Shown in pieces: positions 15,276 to 24,761 of a stretch of 64,000 nucleotides of DNA. Source of the DNA: an uncultured Clostridia bacterium (GTDB lineage: Bacteria; Bacillota; Clostridia; Christensenellales; UBA1242); contig CAKVFH010000002.1 in the NCBI GenBank assembly GCA_934746515.1, positions 99,954 to 163,953 on the forward strand, given 5' to 3'. A model generated the notes under the pieces. It saw only the letters and a list, made by a program, of their open reading frames with translations, was not told where the DNA came from and searched no databases. Within the stretch, counting starts at the first letter, position 1, and each line of letters starts with the position of its first letter. A program made the translations under genes and the position numbers.

Positions 15276-17531
15276 TTATCTCTTTGTGTGGAATGTTCTT
15301 GCAATAACTTCTTCTTGATGAGCTCTGTCAAGCTTGTTGAAGTTTACAGCATAACCAGAAACACGAATTGTAAGGTTTGGATATTTCCAAGGATTGTTCA
15401 TTGCATCAATCAAAAGTTCTCTGTTCAAAACATTAACATTGATGTGTTGAGCACCTTGAACAAAATATCCGTCAAGAATTGAAACAAGATTGTTAATTTG
15501 ATCATTTTCATCTTTGCCCAAAGCATCTGGAACGATTGAGAATGTGTTTGAAATACCGTCTTGACAGCAACCAAAGAATGGAAGTTTTGCAACAGAGTTG
15601 AGTGAAGCAAGAGCGCCACTAGAATCTCTTCCGTGCATTGGATTTGCGCCTGGAGCGAATGGTTCGCCAGCTTTTCTTCCGTCTGGAGTGCTACCGGTCT
15701 TTTTGCCATACATAACATTTGATGTAATTGTCAAAAGTGACAATGTTGGCTTTGCATTTCTGTAAAGTGGATGTTTGTCAAGGTCTGCAAAGAATTCTTT
15801 GATAAGTTCAACAGCAAGAGAGTCAACTCTGTCATCGTCGTTACCATATTTTGGGAATTCGCCTTCGATTTTGAAATCTACAGCAATACCTTGTTCATTT
15901 CTAATAGGTTTAACTTTTGCATATTTAATAGCTGAAAGTGAGTCAACAGCTGATGAGAATCCAGCAACACCGAAAGCCATCAAACGCTCAACTTGAGTGT
16001 CATGAAGAGCCATTTGGCTAGCTTCATAAGCATATTTATCATGCATAAAGTGGATAATGTTGTTTGCATCAACATAAATTTTTGCAATAGTTTTAAGCAT
16101 TTCAGAATATCTTGCACGAACATCTTCATAAGACAAAACTTCTTCAGTATTCTTTTCTTTGCCTTCAATAACAAGCTTGCCTGAAAGTTCATCATAACCA
16201 CCATTGATTGCATACAAAAGTGATTTTGCAAGGTTGCAACGAGCGCCAAAGAATTGCATTTGTTTGCCTTCTTTCATTGAAGAAACGCAGCAAGCAATAG
16301 CATAGTCATGGCCGTAGTGTGGACGCATTGTGTCGTCGCCTTCATATTGAATTGAATCAGTCTTAATTGAAATTTTAGCGCAGTATTTTTTGAAGTTTTC
16401 TGGCAAACCTTTTGACCAAAGAACTGTAAGGTTTGGTTCAGCACTTGAATTAAGGTTAATCAAAGTGTGCAAAAATCTGAATGATGATTTTGTAACCAAA
16501 CTTCTTGATTCGTTGATCATTCCGGCAATACTTTCAGTAACCCATGTTGGGTCGCCAGCAAAGAGTTCATCATAATCTGGAGTTCTCAAGTGTCTAATCA
16601 AACGAAGTTTAATAACAAATTGATCAACAAGCTCTTGAGCTTCAGCTTCTGTGAGTGTTCCATTTTTAAGATCACGCTCAATATAGCAATCAAAGAATGT
16701 TGCATCTCTTCCCATAGAAGTTGCAGCACCATTGTTTTCTTTTGCACCAGCAAGATATCCAAAATAAGCCCATTGAATAGCTTCTTTTGCGTTTTTAGCA
16801 GGTTTAGAAATATCACATCCATAGCCTTCTGCCATTTTCTTGATTTCTTCCAAAGCTCTGATTTGTTCGCTAACTTCTTCACGAAGTCTAATGTGTTCTT
16901 CAATGTTGTCTTCTGCAAGGAAATCACCAAGTTTAACAACATCTTTGTGTTTTTCTTCAATAAGTCTGTCGATACCATAAAGAGCAATTCTTCTATAGTC
17001 ACCAATAATTCTTCCCCTGCCGTAGCCATCTGGAAGGCCTGTCAAAAGACCGTTGCTTCTTGCTCTTCTGATTGATGGAGTGTAAGCATCAAAAACACCA
17101 TCATTATGAGTTTTTCTGTAGGTTGTGAAAGCTTTCAAAACTTCAGGGTTAAGCTCATAACCATGAGCAGCAAGTGCTTTCAAAGCAATTTTTGTGCCAC
17201 CATACATGTTTACAATTCTTTTAAGTGGTTTATCTGTTTGCAAACCAACAATAACTTCATTTTCTTTGTCAATGTAACCAGGTTTGAACGCATTGATTCC
17301 GCTCAAAATGTTGGTTTCAACATCCAAGCAACCACCATGTTTGTTTTCTTCAACCAAAAGTTCTTCACATCTGTTCCAAACTTTCTTTGTTTTTTCGGTT
17401 ATTGGTGACAAAAAGCTGTCATCCCCTGTGTATTCAGTGTAGTTTCTGTCAATAAAATCACTAACATCAATAGAATCTCTCCAAGTGTCACCTTTAAAAC
17501 CATTCCATTCTTCAATAATATTTTCTTCCAT
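15276..17531 (-). CDS. pflB: Formate C-acetyltransferase (pyruvate formate-lyase)
   Basis: A 751-residue glycyl-radical enzyme that converts pyruvate and CoA to acetyl-CoA and formate under anaerobic conditions. The active-site Cys pair is visible in AIACCVSSMKEGK (about residue 410), and the C-terminal glycyl-radical motif is RVSGYAVNFNKL (Gly about residue 725). N-terminal WNGFKGDTWRDSIDVSDFI is typical. TAGGAGAG precedes the ATG. pflA follows directly. The size is normal for true PFL rather than a diol dehydratase. Confidence 0.97.
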   Translation of the reverse strand: MEENIIEEWNGFKGDTWRDSIDVSDFIDRNYTEYTGDDSFLSPITEKTKKVWNRCEELLVEENKHGGCLDVETNILSGINAFKPGYIDKENEVIVGLQTDKPLKRIVNMYGGTKIALKALAAHGYELNPEVLKAFTTYRKTHNDGVFDAYTPSIRRARSNGLLTGLPDGYGRGRIIGDYRRIALYGIDRLIEEKHKDVVKLGDFLAEDNIEEHIRLREEVSEQIRALEEIKKMAEGYGCDISKPAKNAKEAIQWAYFGYLAGAKENNGAATSMGRDATFFDCYIERDLKNGTLTEAEAQELVDQFVIKLRLIRHLRTPDYDELFAGDPTWVTESIAGMINESRSLVTKSSFRFLHTLINLNSSAEPNLTVLWSKGLPENFKKYCAKISIKTDSIQYEGDDTMRPHYGHDYAIACCVSSMKEGKQMQFFGARCNLAKSLLYAINGGYDELSGKLVIEGKEKNTEEVLSYEDVRARYSEMLKTIAKIYVDANNIIHFMHDKYAYEASQMALHDTQVERLMAFGVAGFSSAVDSLSAIKYAKVKPIRNEQGIAVDFKIEGEFPKYGNDDDRVDSLAVELIKEFFADLDKHPLYRNAKPTLSLLTITSNVMYGKKTGSTPDGRKAGEPFAPGANPMHGRDSSGALASLNSVAKLPFFGCCQDGISNTFSIVPDALGKDENDQINNLVSILDGYFVQGAQHINVNVLNRELLIDAMNNPWKYPNLTIRVSGYAVNFNKLDRAHQEEVIARTFHTKR

Positions 17532-17611
17532 AATCTCTCCTATAAATTATAACCATTTATTTTAATGATTAAACGAACTCAAAATTTCATTCAAAAAATC
17601 ACAAAAATAAA

Positions 17612-17632
17612 CCGCTACCTTAAAAGTAACGG
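17612..17632 (-). terminator. Intrinsic terminator between greA and pflB
   Basis: Stem CCGTTAC / GTAGCGG (one G-U pair) followed on the minus strand by a T-rich stretch. It separates the greA transcript from pflB. Confidence 0.6.
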
Positions 17633-17727
17633 AAATATAATAGCATATAATCTTTTCAATTAAAAGAAAAATGCGACAAATTTTTTATATTTTGTAAAAT
17701 TTGCATATATATTTATATCAAAAAATA

Positions 17728-18231
17728 TTAGTAACCATTGAGTGGAATATTTTCATCATCTTCACCTTTGGTTATTGACTTGATTGTGACGAAATATGAA
17801 TTGTCTTCGCAGACTTTCACAAGTACCCTGTCACCCACCTTGTGTTTCAAAATAGCCTTGCCAAAAGGCGACTCTTTACTGTAAACACTATGGTTTAAGT
17901 CAAGCCTTGTTGTTGTTGAAAGTCTGATTGTTTCAACTTCGCCAGTATCTTCATACAAAACTTCAACTCTATCAAAAAGTCCAACTTCATCTGGTGCAGA
18001 TTCTGTGGAGATAACTTTCGCGGTTTTTATCATCTTTTGCAAAAATCTTATTCTGCTTTCATTTCGTCCAAAAGCACGCCTTGCGCTTCTATACTCCGCA
18101 TTTTCCGACAAGTCACCAAGTGAACGAGCTTCCTTCACATCATCTGAAAGTTTTGGTCGAAGCTCAATTGTTCTATACTTTATCTCTTCTTTCATTTTCT
18201 TTATATCAACCGGAGTAAGTTCATTATACAT
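17728..18231 (-). CDS. greA: Transcription elongation factor GreA/GreB
   Basis: A 167-residue transcript-cleavage factor that enters the RNA polymerase secondary channel to rescue backtracked complexes. The coiled-coil tip with acidic residues is seen in SLGDLSENAEYRSAR, and the C-terminal FKBP-like domain in SPFGKAILKHKVGDRV. The ATG at 18231 has GGTGGTGA before it. Length suits GreA/GreB. Residues SLSN/R patterns that separate GreA from GreB are not clear-cut, so I use the more common name with reduced certainty. It is monocistronic. Confidence 0.85.
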   Translation of the reverse strand: MYNELTPVDIKKMKEEIKYRTIELRPKLSDDVKEARSLGDLSENAEYRSARRAFGRNESRIRFLQKMIKTAKVISTESAPDEVGLFDRVEVLYEDTGEVETIRLSTTTRLDLNHSVYSKESPFGKAILKHKVGDRVLVKVCEDNSYFVTIKSITKGEDDENIPLNGY

Positions 18232-18376
18232 AATTTCACCACCTAGCACTTGCCGTTTTTAATAAAAAATAGTATAACCACGAAATGATTTTATGTCAAT
18301 AAATTCAATTGTCAAATATTGACAGCCACACCAAATCATGCTACACTTTTCTTGCCGAGAAGGACGGCTCGCATTT

Positions 18377-18976
18377 ATGAATATTACAGATGATGAAATT
18401 ACAGATAAATCAAAATTAAACAAAAAAGTTTTTGAAAAGAAAATAAGACCTTTCAAAGTTTTAAAAAATCTTTTTATGAAACCCATTGATAAATTTAAAG
18501 AAGAAAAATTTCAAGATGCTTGTAACAAAACTTATGATAACTTTTTAAATTATGTCCAAAGAGAGCTTGGAAAACGTGGAACAGAATATATTGAGACAGA
18601 ATTTGGAACAACCACTGTTTTTCACACTCAAGGTCAAGGACCAATCGTAAAAGTTCCATTAAACCAAGAAAACTCAAACCATGCAAACAAGCATGGCGAG
18701 TCACCTTTCAGAATTATTGGATTTTTAAAAGAGCCTTTCAACCACTATATGCTTTATGATTTAACTATTGCAAAAGATATTGAACATTCAAACCCAGCAG
18801 ACGGGGTCTACGAAGCAAAAGACATCTACACAGTAGACGGATATAAAAAAGAATACTTTAAAACTCCTGCAATAAGAATTAGTGAAAAATCTTATAGTAA
18901 GCCAGAAATTTTAAAACAAATTGAAGAATTTGAAAATAAATTTTCACAAAATGGCATTCAAAAAGGCGAAGAATAA
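18377..18976 (+). CDS. Hypothetical protein
   Basis: About 199 residues if the ATG at 18377 is used (AAGGA lies 12 bases upstream, somewhat far); a longer frame starts at 18338 without a ribosome binding site. Basic first 60 residues with a coiled-coil look (FKEEKFQDACNKTYDNFLNY), then a globular part with ETEFGTTTVFHTQGQG and GFLKEPFNHYMLYDLT, and a charged C-terminus. No family recognised, no membrane segment or signal peptide. Isolated plus-strand gene between minus-strand genes, with its own terminator. Confidence 0.55.
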   Translation: MNITDDEITDKSKLNKKVFEKKIRPFKVLKNLFMKPIDKFKEEKFQDACNKTYDNFLNYVQRELGKRGTEYIETEFGTTTVFHTQGQGPIVKVPLNQENSNHANKHGESPFRIIGFLKEPFNHYMLYDLTIAKDIEHSNPADGVYEAKDIYTVDGYKKEYFKTPAIRISEKSYSKPEILKQIEEFENKFSQNGIQKGEE

Positions 18977-18992
18977 AAATAAATTACGCATA

Positions 18993-19023
18993 AAAAAACA
19001 CTCACAATAATGGGTGTTTTTTC
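18993..19023 (+). terminator. Intrinsic terminator
   Basis: AAAACACTCA / GGGTGTTTTTT, seven-base loop, 16 bases after the stop at 18976. Confidence 0.8.
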
Positions 19024-19056
19024 TTTGAGTTTCAAACACTAAACAACATTAAAAAT

Positions 19057-20169
19057 TTATTGTTTTACAGATTGATTCCCTTCTTTACATTTTTCAATGA
19101 TATCGTTCATTTTTTCATATTTCAAAATCATGTCTTGCGCGAGCTTAAGTTGACATCTTGCCCTATCCAAATTATGTTCAGGATAGTTTATTTTAAAATA
19201 TGTGTCGCCGTTTAAGTAGTCCGCCAAAAATCTTGAACCACATTCAACTGTCATTGTGATTGCGCCAAGTGGCAGTGTGTCAAGTTCTTCTTTTGTGAAA
19301 ACATTGCCTGCACCATTCATAAAACCTTTTGAAAAACTTTCAAATTTTGTTAGGTCTAGCGCAACCTTGTTTAAATCTTTTTCATCTTCAGTTGCAGTGT
19401 TTGCAACAAATCTAATTCCGTCACCAAAATCAAAACCAGCAAGGCCAGGCATAACAGTGTCAAGGTCAATAACACAAATATGTTTTTTTGTTTTTACATC
19501 AAACAAAACATTGTTGCATTTTGTGTCGTTGTGCGTAACCCTTGCAGGCAACTCACCTGTCAAGTACTGATAATACATTTGCGATGCAGGCTCTTTTAAA
19601 GATAAATAGTCTTGAATTAAATCTTCAACGCCAGCTCTTCTTGACATTACATCATTTTGAATCGCTGTCTCAAGATCAGCAAATCTGCTTGGTGTGTTAT
19701 GAAAATTTGGAATAGTCTCAAAAAGTTTGTTTGCAGGAAAATCTCCCAAAAGTTTTTGAAACTCACCAAAAGCATAGCCGGTTTCATAAATTATTTCTTG
19801 ATTTTCGGTTATATCGTAAGTTTCTGAATTGCTAACAAATTCATAACCACGATAAAAATCTCCGTCGACTTCTACAAACCCGAGTCCGTTTTCACCTTTC
19901 AAAAATTTTAAACCTTGGGCTTTTTTGCCGTCCAAGCTTTTGTTTTCAATAAAACTTGTAACCAGCAAAATATTTTGCATGAGTTCATCAGGTTTTTTGA
20001 AAACATTTGTGTTAATTCTTTGCACAATATAAGATTTGTCTTCGCCATTATTTGAAACATCAATCTTAAAAGTAGTATTGATGTGTCCACTAGAAAGAAC
20101 TGAAACTCCAATAACATCACCAGAAATTCCAAGTTTCTTACTAATTTCAATAATATCGTTTGTTTCCAT
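19057..20169 (-). CDS. APH-fold sugar kinase-like protein (NahK type)
   Basis: A 370-residue kinase of the aminoglycoside/choline phosphotransferase fold. THNDTKCNNVLFD is the catalytic loop and VIDLDTVMPGLAGFDFGD the metal-binding segment. Near-identical motifs occur in N-acetylhexosamine 1-kinase, so this is the best reading: phosphorylation of N-acetylglucosamine or galactosamine at C1 for salvage. Start chosen at 20169 after AAAGGAGAAAT, since longer readings lack one. There is no neighbouring sugar pathway gene, so substrate remains inferred from motifs alone. Confidence 0.75.
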   Translation of the reverse strand: METNDIIEISKKLGISGDVIGVSVLSSGHINTTFKIDVSNNGEDKSYIVQRINTNVFKKPDELMQNILLVTSFIENKSLDGKKAQGLKFLKGENGLGFVEVDGDFYRGYEFVSNSETYDITENQEIIYETGYAFGEFQKLLGDFPANKLFETIPNFHNTPSRFADLETAIQNDVMSRRAGVEDLIQDYLSLKEPASQMYYQYLTGELPARVTHNDTKCNNVLFDVKTKKHICVIDLDTVMPGLAGFDFGDGIRFVANTATEDEKDLNKVALDLTKFESFSKGFMNGAGNVFTKEELDTLPLGAITMTVECGSRFLADYLNGDTYFKINYPEHNLDRARCQLKLAQDMILKYEKMNDIIEKCKEGNQSVKQ

Positions 20170-20422
20170 ATTTCTCCTTTCGCGCATGGACATTATACCA
20201 AATCTTTCACAAAAAATCAATATCCAATGTTTTTGTCATCATATTATATGATTTTTTGCATGATTTTTGTGATAAAAAAAGAAACACTGCTTGCGAAAAA
20301 AACCTTCTATGTTTTGAAATTTATTTCGAATAAAATGAAAATAAAACGCAAATTTATCCATAAAATTAAGAAATAAACTATAAAAAGACCTAAAAAATAG
20401 ATTTTTAATTAAAAAAGCCAAA

Positions 20423-21133
20423 CTAAATTTGTTTGGCAATTTCAATATCAACTGCAAAAATTACAGCTATAATAATTGTAAGTATAATGACAAATAAAAC
20501 ATATTGCCACACTTTTTTTGGCTGAACATTTTTAAGAATTATGCCAAGCACATATACAATAACAAAATCTATGGCAAGTGAAATTACAACACCCACAAAT
20601 TTCCAAAAGAAACCTGTTTGAGATCCTGAAATGATAGAAATTTTAATAACCAATAAAACAACAAGTGCAGCAATAACAACCCCGCGTAAAACAGTTCCAA
20701 AAGCATCTAACTTTTTTATCTCATTTTCCTTTTTATTAAAGTCTGCAAGAAGTTCATTGTATCTTTCCAAGTCACTTGAAAAAGATTTCTTTTCATCTTC
20801 GGAAGCATTACCAAGAGCATTTTTCATATATTTTTCAATCTTTTTTACATCTTTATCAAGCAATAATGAAAAATCTAAAGTCTCTGCTTTGGCCATACCC
20901 AACCAGCAAGCCGAATTATCTGGAGCAAGCTTGCAAGCATTTTCAAAAGCTTCAAAAGCTTTGTCGTATTCTTCTAACTCAATAAACTTTTCACCAGCAT
21001 TAAGAAAAGTTACTTCTGGTCTTTGTATATTTTCATCTGAAAACTCTGAACCACAATTTGGACATTTATATATACCTGTCGATTTTCTAAACTTTAACAC
21101 AGCACCACAGTTAACACACTTATGTTCAATCAT
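20423..21133 (-). CDS. Zinc-ribbon, TPR-like membrane protein
   Basis: About 236 residues. The N-terminus CVNCGAVLKFRKSTGIYKC with CPNCGSEF is a zinc ribbon, residues 45-90 look like tetratricopeptide helices (YDKAFEAFENACKLAPDNSA), and two membrane helices follow (about residues 145-175 and 185-230). The ATG at 21133 is preceded by AAAGGAG. The architecture (cytoplasmic zinc ribbon and TPR, then membrane anchor) is common in Firmicutes proteins of unknown role. A second zinc-ribbon membrane protein lies at 54800-55297. Confidence 0.65.
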   Translation of the reverse strand: MIEHKCVNCGAVLKFRKSTGIYKCPNCGSEFSDENIQRPEVTFLNAGEKFIELEEYDKAFEAFENACKLAPDNSACWLGMAKAETLDFSLLLDKDVKKIEKYMKNALGNASEDEKKSFSSDLERYNELLADFNKKENEIKKLDAFGTVLRGVVIAALVVLLVIKISIISGSQTGFFWKFVGVVISLAIDFVIVYVLGIILKNVQPKKVWQYVLFVIILTIIIAVIFAVDIEIAKQI

Positions 21134-21285
21134 CACTTTAACTCCTTTGATTTATATCACCATAAATTATAAAGTCAAATCTCACACTTGTCAATAAATA
21201 TCACACCAACCTAAAATGTAAAAATCATCCTTAATTTTAAAAATTTATACAAAAAACGCAATTTCGTACTATTTTTAGCTAAATT

Positions 21286-21801
21286 TTATAGATTTTTATT
21301 GATTTTTTTATTTTCCAGCTTCAAAAGAGCAATTTTATTTCTCACACCGCCGCCATAACCAGTAATGTTTCCATTTGCTCCCATAACTCTGTGACATGGA
21401 ATAATAATGCAAATAGGATTTGCACCAACCGCCCCACCAACAGCTTGAGCAGACATTCTTTTTATGCCTTTTTGTGCGGCAATTCTTTGAGCTATTTCTC
21501 CATAAGTCATCGTTTCACCATAGGGAATTTCACTCATAATATCCGTTACACTCCTTCGAAATTCGCTAATATTTTCAAGTTTATATTTTGGGGTAAATTT
21601 TGATTCTTCACCAGAAAAATAAATATCCAGCCATTTTTTTGTTTCATCAAAAATCGAAAACCCTTTTTCTTTTGCATTCGCACTAAACTTATGCTCATCT
21701 TTTGACCCTACAAAGAAAAGCCCCGTCAAAAATTGCCCGTCACTAATCATCACCATATCATCAAACTCTTTCGGAGTGTTATATAAACATTTATAAACCA
21801 T
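21286..21801 (-). CDS. ogt: Methylated-DNA-protein cysteine methyltransferase
   Basis: A 171-residue O6-alkylguanine repair protein that transfers the alkyl group to its own cysteine. The active site is IIIPCHRVMGANGNITGY, preceded by the helix-turn-helix YGEIAQRIAAQKGIKRMSAQ and AVGGAVGANP. The N-terminal half is a normal Ogt/AdaB-type domain. Monocistronic on the minus strand. No DNA-binding regulatory Ada domain is present, so it is the repair-only form. Confidence 0.93.
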   Translation of the reverse strand: MVYKCLYNTPKEFDDMVMISDGQFLTGLFFVGSKDEHKFSANAKEKGFSIFDETKKWLDIYFSGEESKFTPKYKLENISEFRRSVTDIMSEIPYGETMTYGEIAQRIAAQKGIKRMSAQAVGGAVGANPICIIIPCHRVMGANGNITGYGGGVRNKIALLKLENKKINKNL

Positions 21802-21873
21802 TTTTCTTTACCACTTTCATTATATCATACCAACTTTATTTTGTAATAAAATTTCAATCAATTCTTAAACAAA

Positions 21874-21923
21874 AAATAAATCAAATCTTTCACCCCCCCC
21901 TTTTTCAAAGATATGATTTATTT
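21874..21923. terminator. Hairpin with a homopolymer loop
   Basis: Arms of 17 bases (AAATAAATCAAATCTTT and AAAGATATGATTTATTT, one mismatch) flank a loop that contains eight Cs in a row. On the minus strand the loop holds eight Gs and the stem ends in a T-run, so it may be a terminator for transcription leaving the tRNA gene. Confidence 0.6.
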
Positions 21924-21999
21924 TTGCAAATGTAATCACAAAAAAATCCCAATTTCATTTGAAACTATCACAAAGCGCCAAGTACAATTTCATTGTAAA

Positions 22000-22035
22000 C
22001 AAAAAAGGAAAGCCATTAAGACTTTTCTTTTTTTA
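22000..22035 (-). terminator. Probable terminator of tRNA-Ser
   Basis: AAAAAAGGAAAG / CTTTTCTTTTTTT hairpin immediately after the tRNA on the minus strand. Confidence 0.55.
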
Positions 22036-22038
22036 GTT

Positions 22039-22127
22039 TGGCGCAGAGAACGAGATTTGAACTCGTGATACCTAATTAGTATGCCAGTTTTCGGGACTGG
22101 TACATTCGACCGCTCTGACATCTCTGC
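22039..22127 (-). tRNA. tRNA-Ser (anticodon CGA), with C33
   Basis: Full cloverleaf on the minus strand: acceptor GCAGAGA / TCTCTGC, a D-arm, anticodon arm CCAGT-CCCGAAA-ACTGG, a long variable arm built on ATAC / GTAT (class II, as in Ser), T-arm ACGAG-TTCAAAT-CTCGT, discriminator G and an encoded CCA. The anticodon CGA reads UCG. Position 33, which is almost always U, is C here. Everything else is canonical. Confidence 0.93.
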
Positions 22128-22483
22128 ATATTATTTGATAAAACTATTATCGTCTTTTATTTTAAAAATTTTTCAAGCGCTCGTCAAATCAATATTGGGC
22201 TATAAATTTATTTTTATTTATTATTTATTTTTTGATATTTTATTGTATTATTTTTCTTATATTAAATATTATAAAAACTGCACTATATATTTATGTTTTA
22301 AAATTATGCACAAAAATATAAAACCGCATAAATTTATCATTATTTAACACATTTTTATGCCAAATTAACTTAATTTTGCGTTTTTTAATAGAATTATAAG
22401 ATATTATTTTATTAAAAGCATATAAGTAGAAGTTAGAAAAAATATGGTTTTTCAATAAAAACAAATATATTTTGCGCTTTTTA
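22128..22483. other. AT-rich stretch without genes
   Basis: Very AT-rich, no plausible ribosome binding site with an open frame; the open frames that cover it overlap the tRNA or have biased AT composition. It may contain the tRNA promoter, but I cannot place one. Confidence 0.5.
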
Positions 22484-22523
22484 AAAAAGACCAGCAAGAA
22501 TAAATTATTCTCACTAGCCTTTT
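22484..22523 (-). terminator. pyrG terminator
   Basis: GGCTAGTGAGAAT / ATTCTTGCTGGTC stem followed by TTTTTT on the minus strand. Confidence 0.75.
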
Positions 22524-22543
22524 TATTTGTTATTTAAAAACAT

Positions 22544-24148
22544 TTAAGCTTTAAAATCAATGGCAGCTTTAACAAAAGATACAAATAATGGATGTGGTTT
22601 TGTTGGTCTGCTTTTGAGTTCTGGGTGAAATTGAACACCAATAAAATATTGCTCTTTATTATTAAATTCAACTGTTTCAACAATATTCTTTTCAGGGTTG
22701 ACTCCAGAAATGATAAGACCATTTTTCACAAGCAAATCTTTAAAGTCGTTGTTAAATTCATATCTGTGTCTGTGACGCTCACTAATTATGTCTGATTTGT
22801 AAGATTTATCCATTATTGTTCCTGGCACAATCTTGCATGGATATGCACCGAGACGCATGGTTCCACCTTTCTTTTTGCCCAATTGGTCTGGCATAAGATC
22901 AATCACGAGTTCATTTCCGTCACTATCAAACTCTCTTGAACTTGCATTTTTAAGTCCCGCAACATCTCTTGCAAATTCAATAACAGCAATCTGCATACCC
23001 AAACATATTCCAAAATATGGAACCTTATGAGTTCTTGCGAACTTGCATGCCAAAATTTTTCCTTCAATACCACGAGTTCCAAAACCGCCAGGAACAAGCA
23101 CACCATGCGCACCTTTTAAAAGCTTTTCAGCTTCTTCATCGCTTGTGATATCTTCAGCTTCAATCCAGCGAATTTTTACATGCTTGCCATTTTCATAACC
23201 TGCATGATTCAATGCTTCAACAATTGAAATGTAAGAATCTCGAAGCTTGCAATATTTTCCAACAATAGCAATCTCAACTTCGCCTTTTCTTGATTTCATT
23301 TTGTCAAGCATTGCATTCCATTCAGAAAAATCAATTTTATTATCAGGGAGATTTAATTCACGAACCGCAACTTCATCAAGTTTCTTTTCATGCAAATAAC
23401 CTGGACATGCATAAAGATCTGAAAGCGTAACATCGTTAATAACGCAATCGCTTTTAACATTGCAGAACATTGCAATTTTGTTAAGCAAGCCTTCATCAAT
23501 TTCATTATCACTTCTAGCAATAATAATGTTTGGTCTAATGCCCATACCTTGAAGCTCTTTTACTGAATGTTGTGTTGGCTTGGTTTTGTATTCATCAGAA
23601 CCAGAAATAAATGGAACCAAACAAACATGCACAAACAAACAATTTTCAAGCCCAACTTCCAATGAAAATTGTCTAATAGCTTCAATAAATGGCTGGCTCT
23701 CAATATCGCCAATCGTTCCGCCGATTTCTGTAATCAAAATATCAGGATTGTTTGTTTCAATATTTTTTCTAATAAATTTTTTAATTTCATCAGTCACATG
23801 CGGAATAATCTGAACAGTTTTGCCAAGATAATCACCGTCTCTCTCTTTGTTCAAAACATTCCAAAAAACTTTACCACTCGTAAGATTCGAATACTTGTTC
23901 AAATTGATATCAATAAATCTTTCATAGTGCCCCAAATCCAAATCGGTTTCGATTCCGTCATCAGTAACAAACACTTCACCATGTTCGTTTGGATTCATTG
24001 TTCCTGGATCAATGTTTAAATATGGATCAAATTTTTCCACAAAAACATTATATCCTCTCATCTTCATAAGCCTGCCAAGACTTGCCGCAATGATGCCCTT
24101 ACCAATACCAGAAACAACACCGCCTGTTACAAAAATATACTTTGCCAT
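22544..24148 (-). CDS. pyrG: CTP synthase
   Basis: A 534-residue enzyme that makes CTP from UTP, ATP and glutamine. N-terminal synthase domain starts YIFVTGGVVSGIGKGIIAAS (P-loop), includes EKFDPYLNIDPGTMNP and the amidotransferase domain with the nucleophile in FGICLGMQIAV and the catalytic His/Glu in GVQFHPELKSRP. AAGGGGG precedes the ATG. Monocistronic, with a terminator-bearing leader that suggests attenuation. Sequence is normal for the family. Confidence 0.97.
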   Translation of the reverse strand: MAKYIFVTGGVVSGIGKGIIAASLGRLMKMRGYNVFVEKFDPYLNIDPGTMNPNEHGEVFVTDDGIETDLDLGHYERFIDINLNKYSNLTSGKVFWNVLNKERDGDYLGKTVQIIPHVTDEIKKFIRKNIETNNPDILITEIGGTIGDIESQPFIEAIRQFSLEVGLENCLFVHVCLVPFISGSDEYKTKPTQHSVKELQGMGIRPNIIIARSDNEIDEGLLNKIAMFCNVKSDCVINDVTLSDLYACPGYLHEKKLDEVAVRELNLPDNKIDFSEWNAMLDKMKSRKGEVEIAIVGKYCKLRDSYISIVEALNHAGYENGKHVKIRWIEAEDITSDEEAEKLLKGAHGVLVPGGFGTRGIEGKILACKFARTHKVPYFGICLGMQIAVIEFARDVAGLKNASSREFDSDGNELVIDLMPDQLGKKKGGTMRLGAYPCKIVPGTIMDKSYKSDIISERHRHRYEFNNDFKDLLVKNGLIISGVNPEKNIVETVEFNNKEQYFIGVQFHPELKSRPTKPHPLFVSFVKAAIDFKA

Positions 24149-24178
24149 AATTCCCCCTTAATTTAAAAAAAATAAAAA

Positions 24179-24223
24179 AAGAGTTTTTTTTTATGGGCAT
24201 AGGAATGTCCACAAAAAAACTCT
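24179..24223 (-). promoter_or_regulatory. Leader terminator (attenuator candidate) of pyrG
   Basis: Stem AAAGAGTTTTTTTGTGG / CCATAAAAAAAACTCTTT, 10-base loop with T-run on the minus strand, between the pyrG promoter and start codon. A functional terminator here would keep pyrG off unless prevented, as in other Gram-positive pyrG leaders. Confidence 0.7.
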
Positions 24224-24249
24224 TTGCTCTCTTTATTTATTCTGACAAG

Positions 24250-24278
24250 ATAATAGCACATCCATTTTCATTTTGCAA
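24250..24278 (-). promoter_or_regulatory. pyrG promoter
   Basis: TTGCAA (24273-24278), 17-base spacer, TATTAT (24250-24255) on the minus strand; the expected initiation base is around 24242, giving a leader near 95 bases. Confidence 0.7.
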
Positions 24279-24761
24279 TAATATTCAATCACAAAATCAT
24301 ATTTGTATATTTTTCACAAAATTTAATCATCTTAAACTTTCCACCACCGCACTTAAAAAACCGCAAATTAAAATAAAATCTTTCAACAGATACGCTGCAA
24401 TTATTTTTAAAAAATTTACACTATAAATTGTAATATTTTGCTTTAATTTTAAATAAAAATACATTTTAAATGTAAAATCAAGCAAATTAAAATTTTGTTA
24501 ATTGAAACAAATTGAAAAAATTTATAAAAAAATATTTCACTGGTTTGCGCTACTGCCAAATAACCTATGCATTGATATAAAATTAACACAAATTGAAAAT
24601 AAATTTTACGCTAAAAATATCAGCAAAATTTTCTCTCTTTTTATAATTGTTTTTTTTGTTTCTAAAAATTTTTTCTTCAATATCATATACTACTTTGTCT
24701 TTCCAATATATCTTCACATAGCAAAAGATAAAACCAATTTTGCCCGTGTGTGATATAATTT

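Noticed and set aside
15425..17075. Several long open frames inside pflB on either strand
   Set aside because: They are shadows of pflB, which has the full set of catalytic motifs.
22081..22347. An 88-residue open frame
   Set aside because: It overlaps the tRNA-Ser gene and has no ribosome binding site.
24502..24753. An 83-residue open frame with hydrophobic stretches
   Set aside because: It begins at TTG without a ribosome binding site; Phe/Ile/Lys-rich composition is that of random AT-rich DNA.
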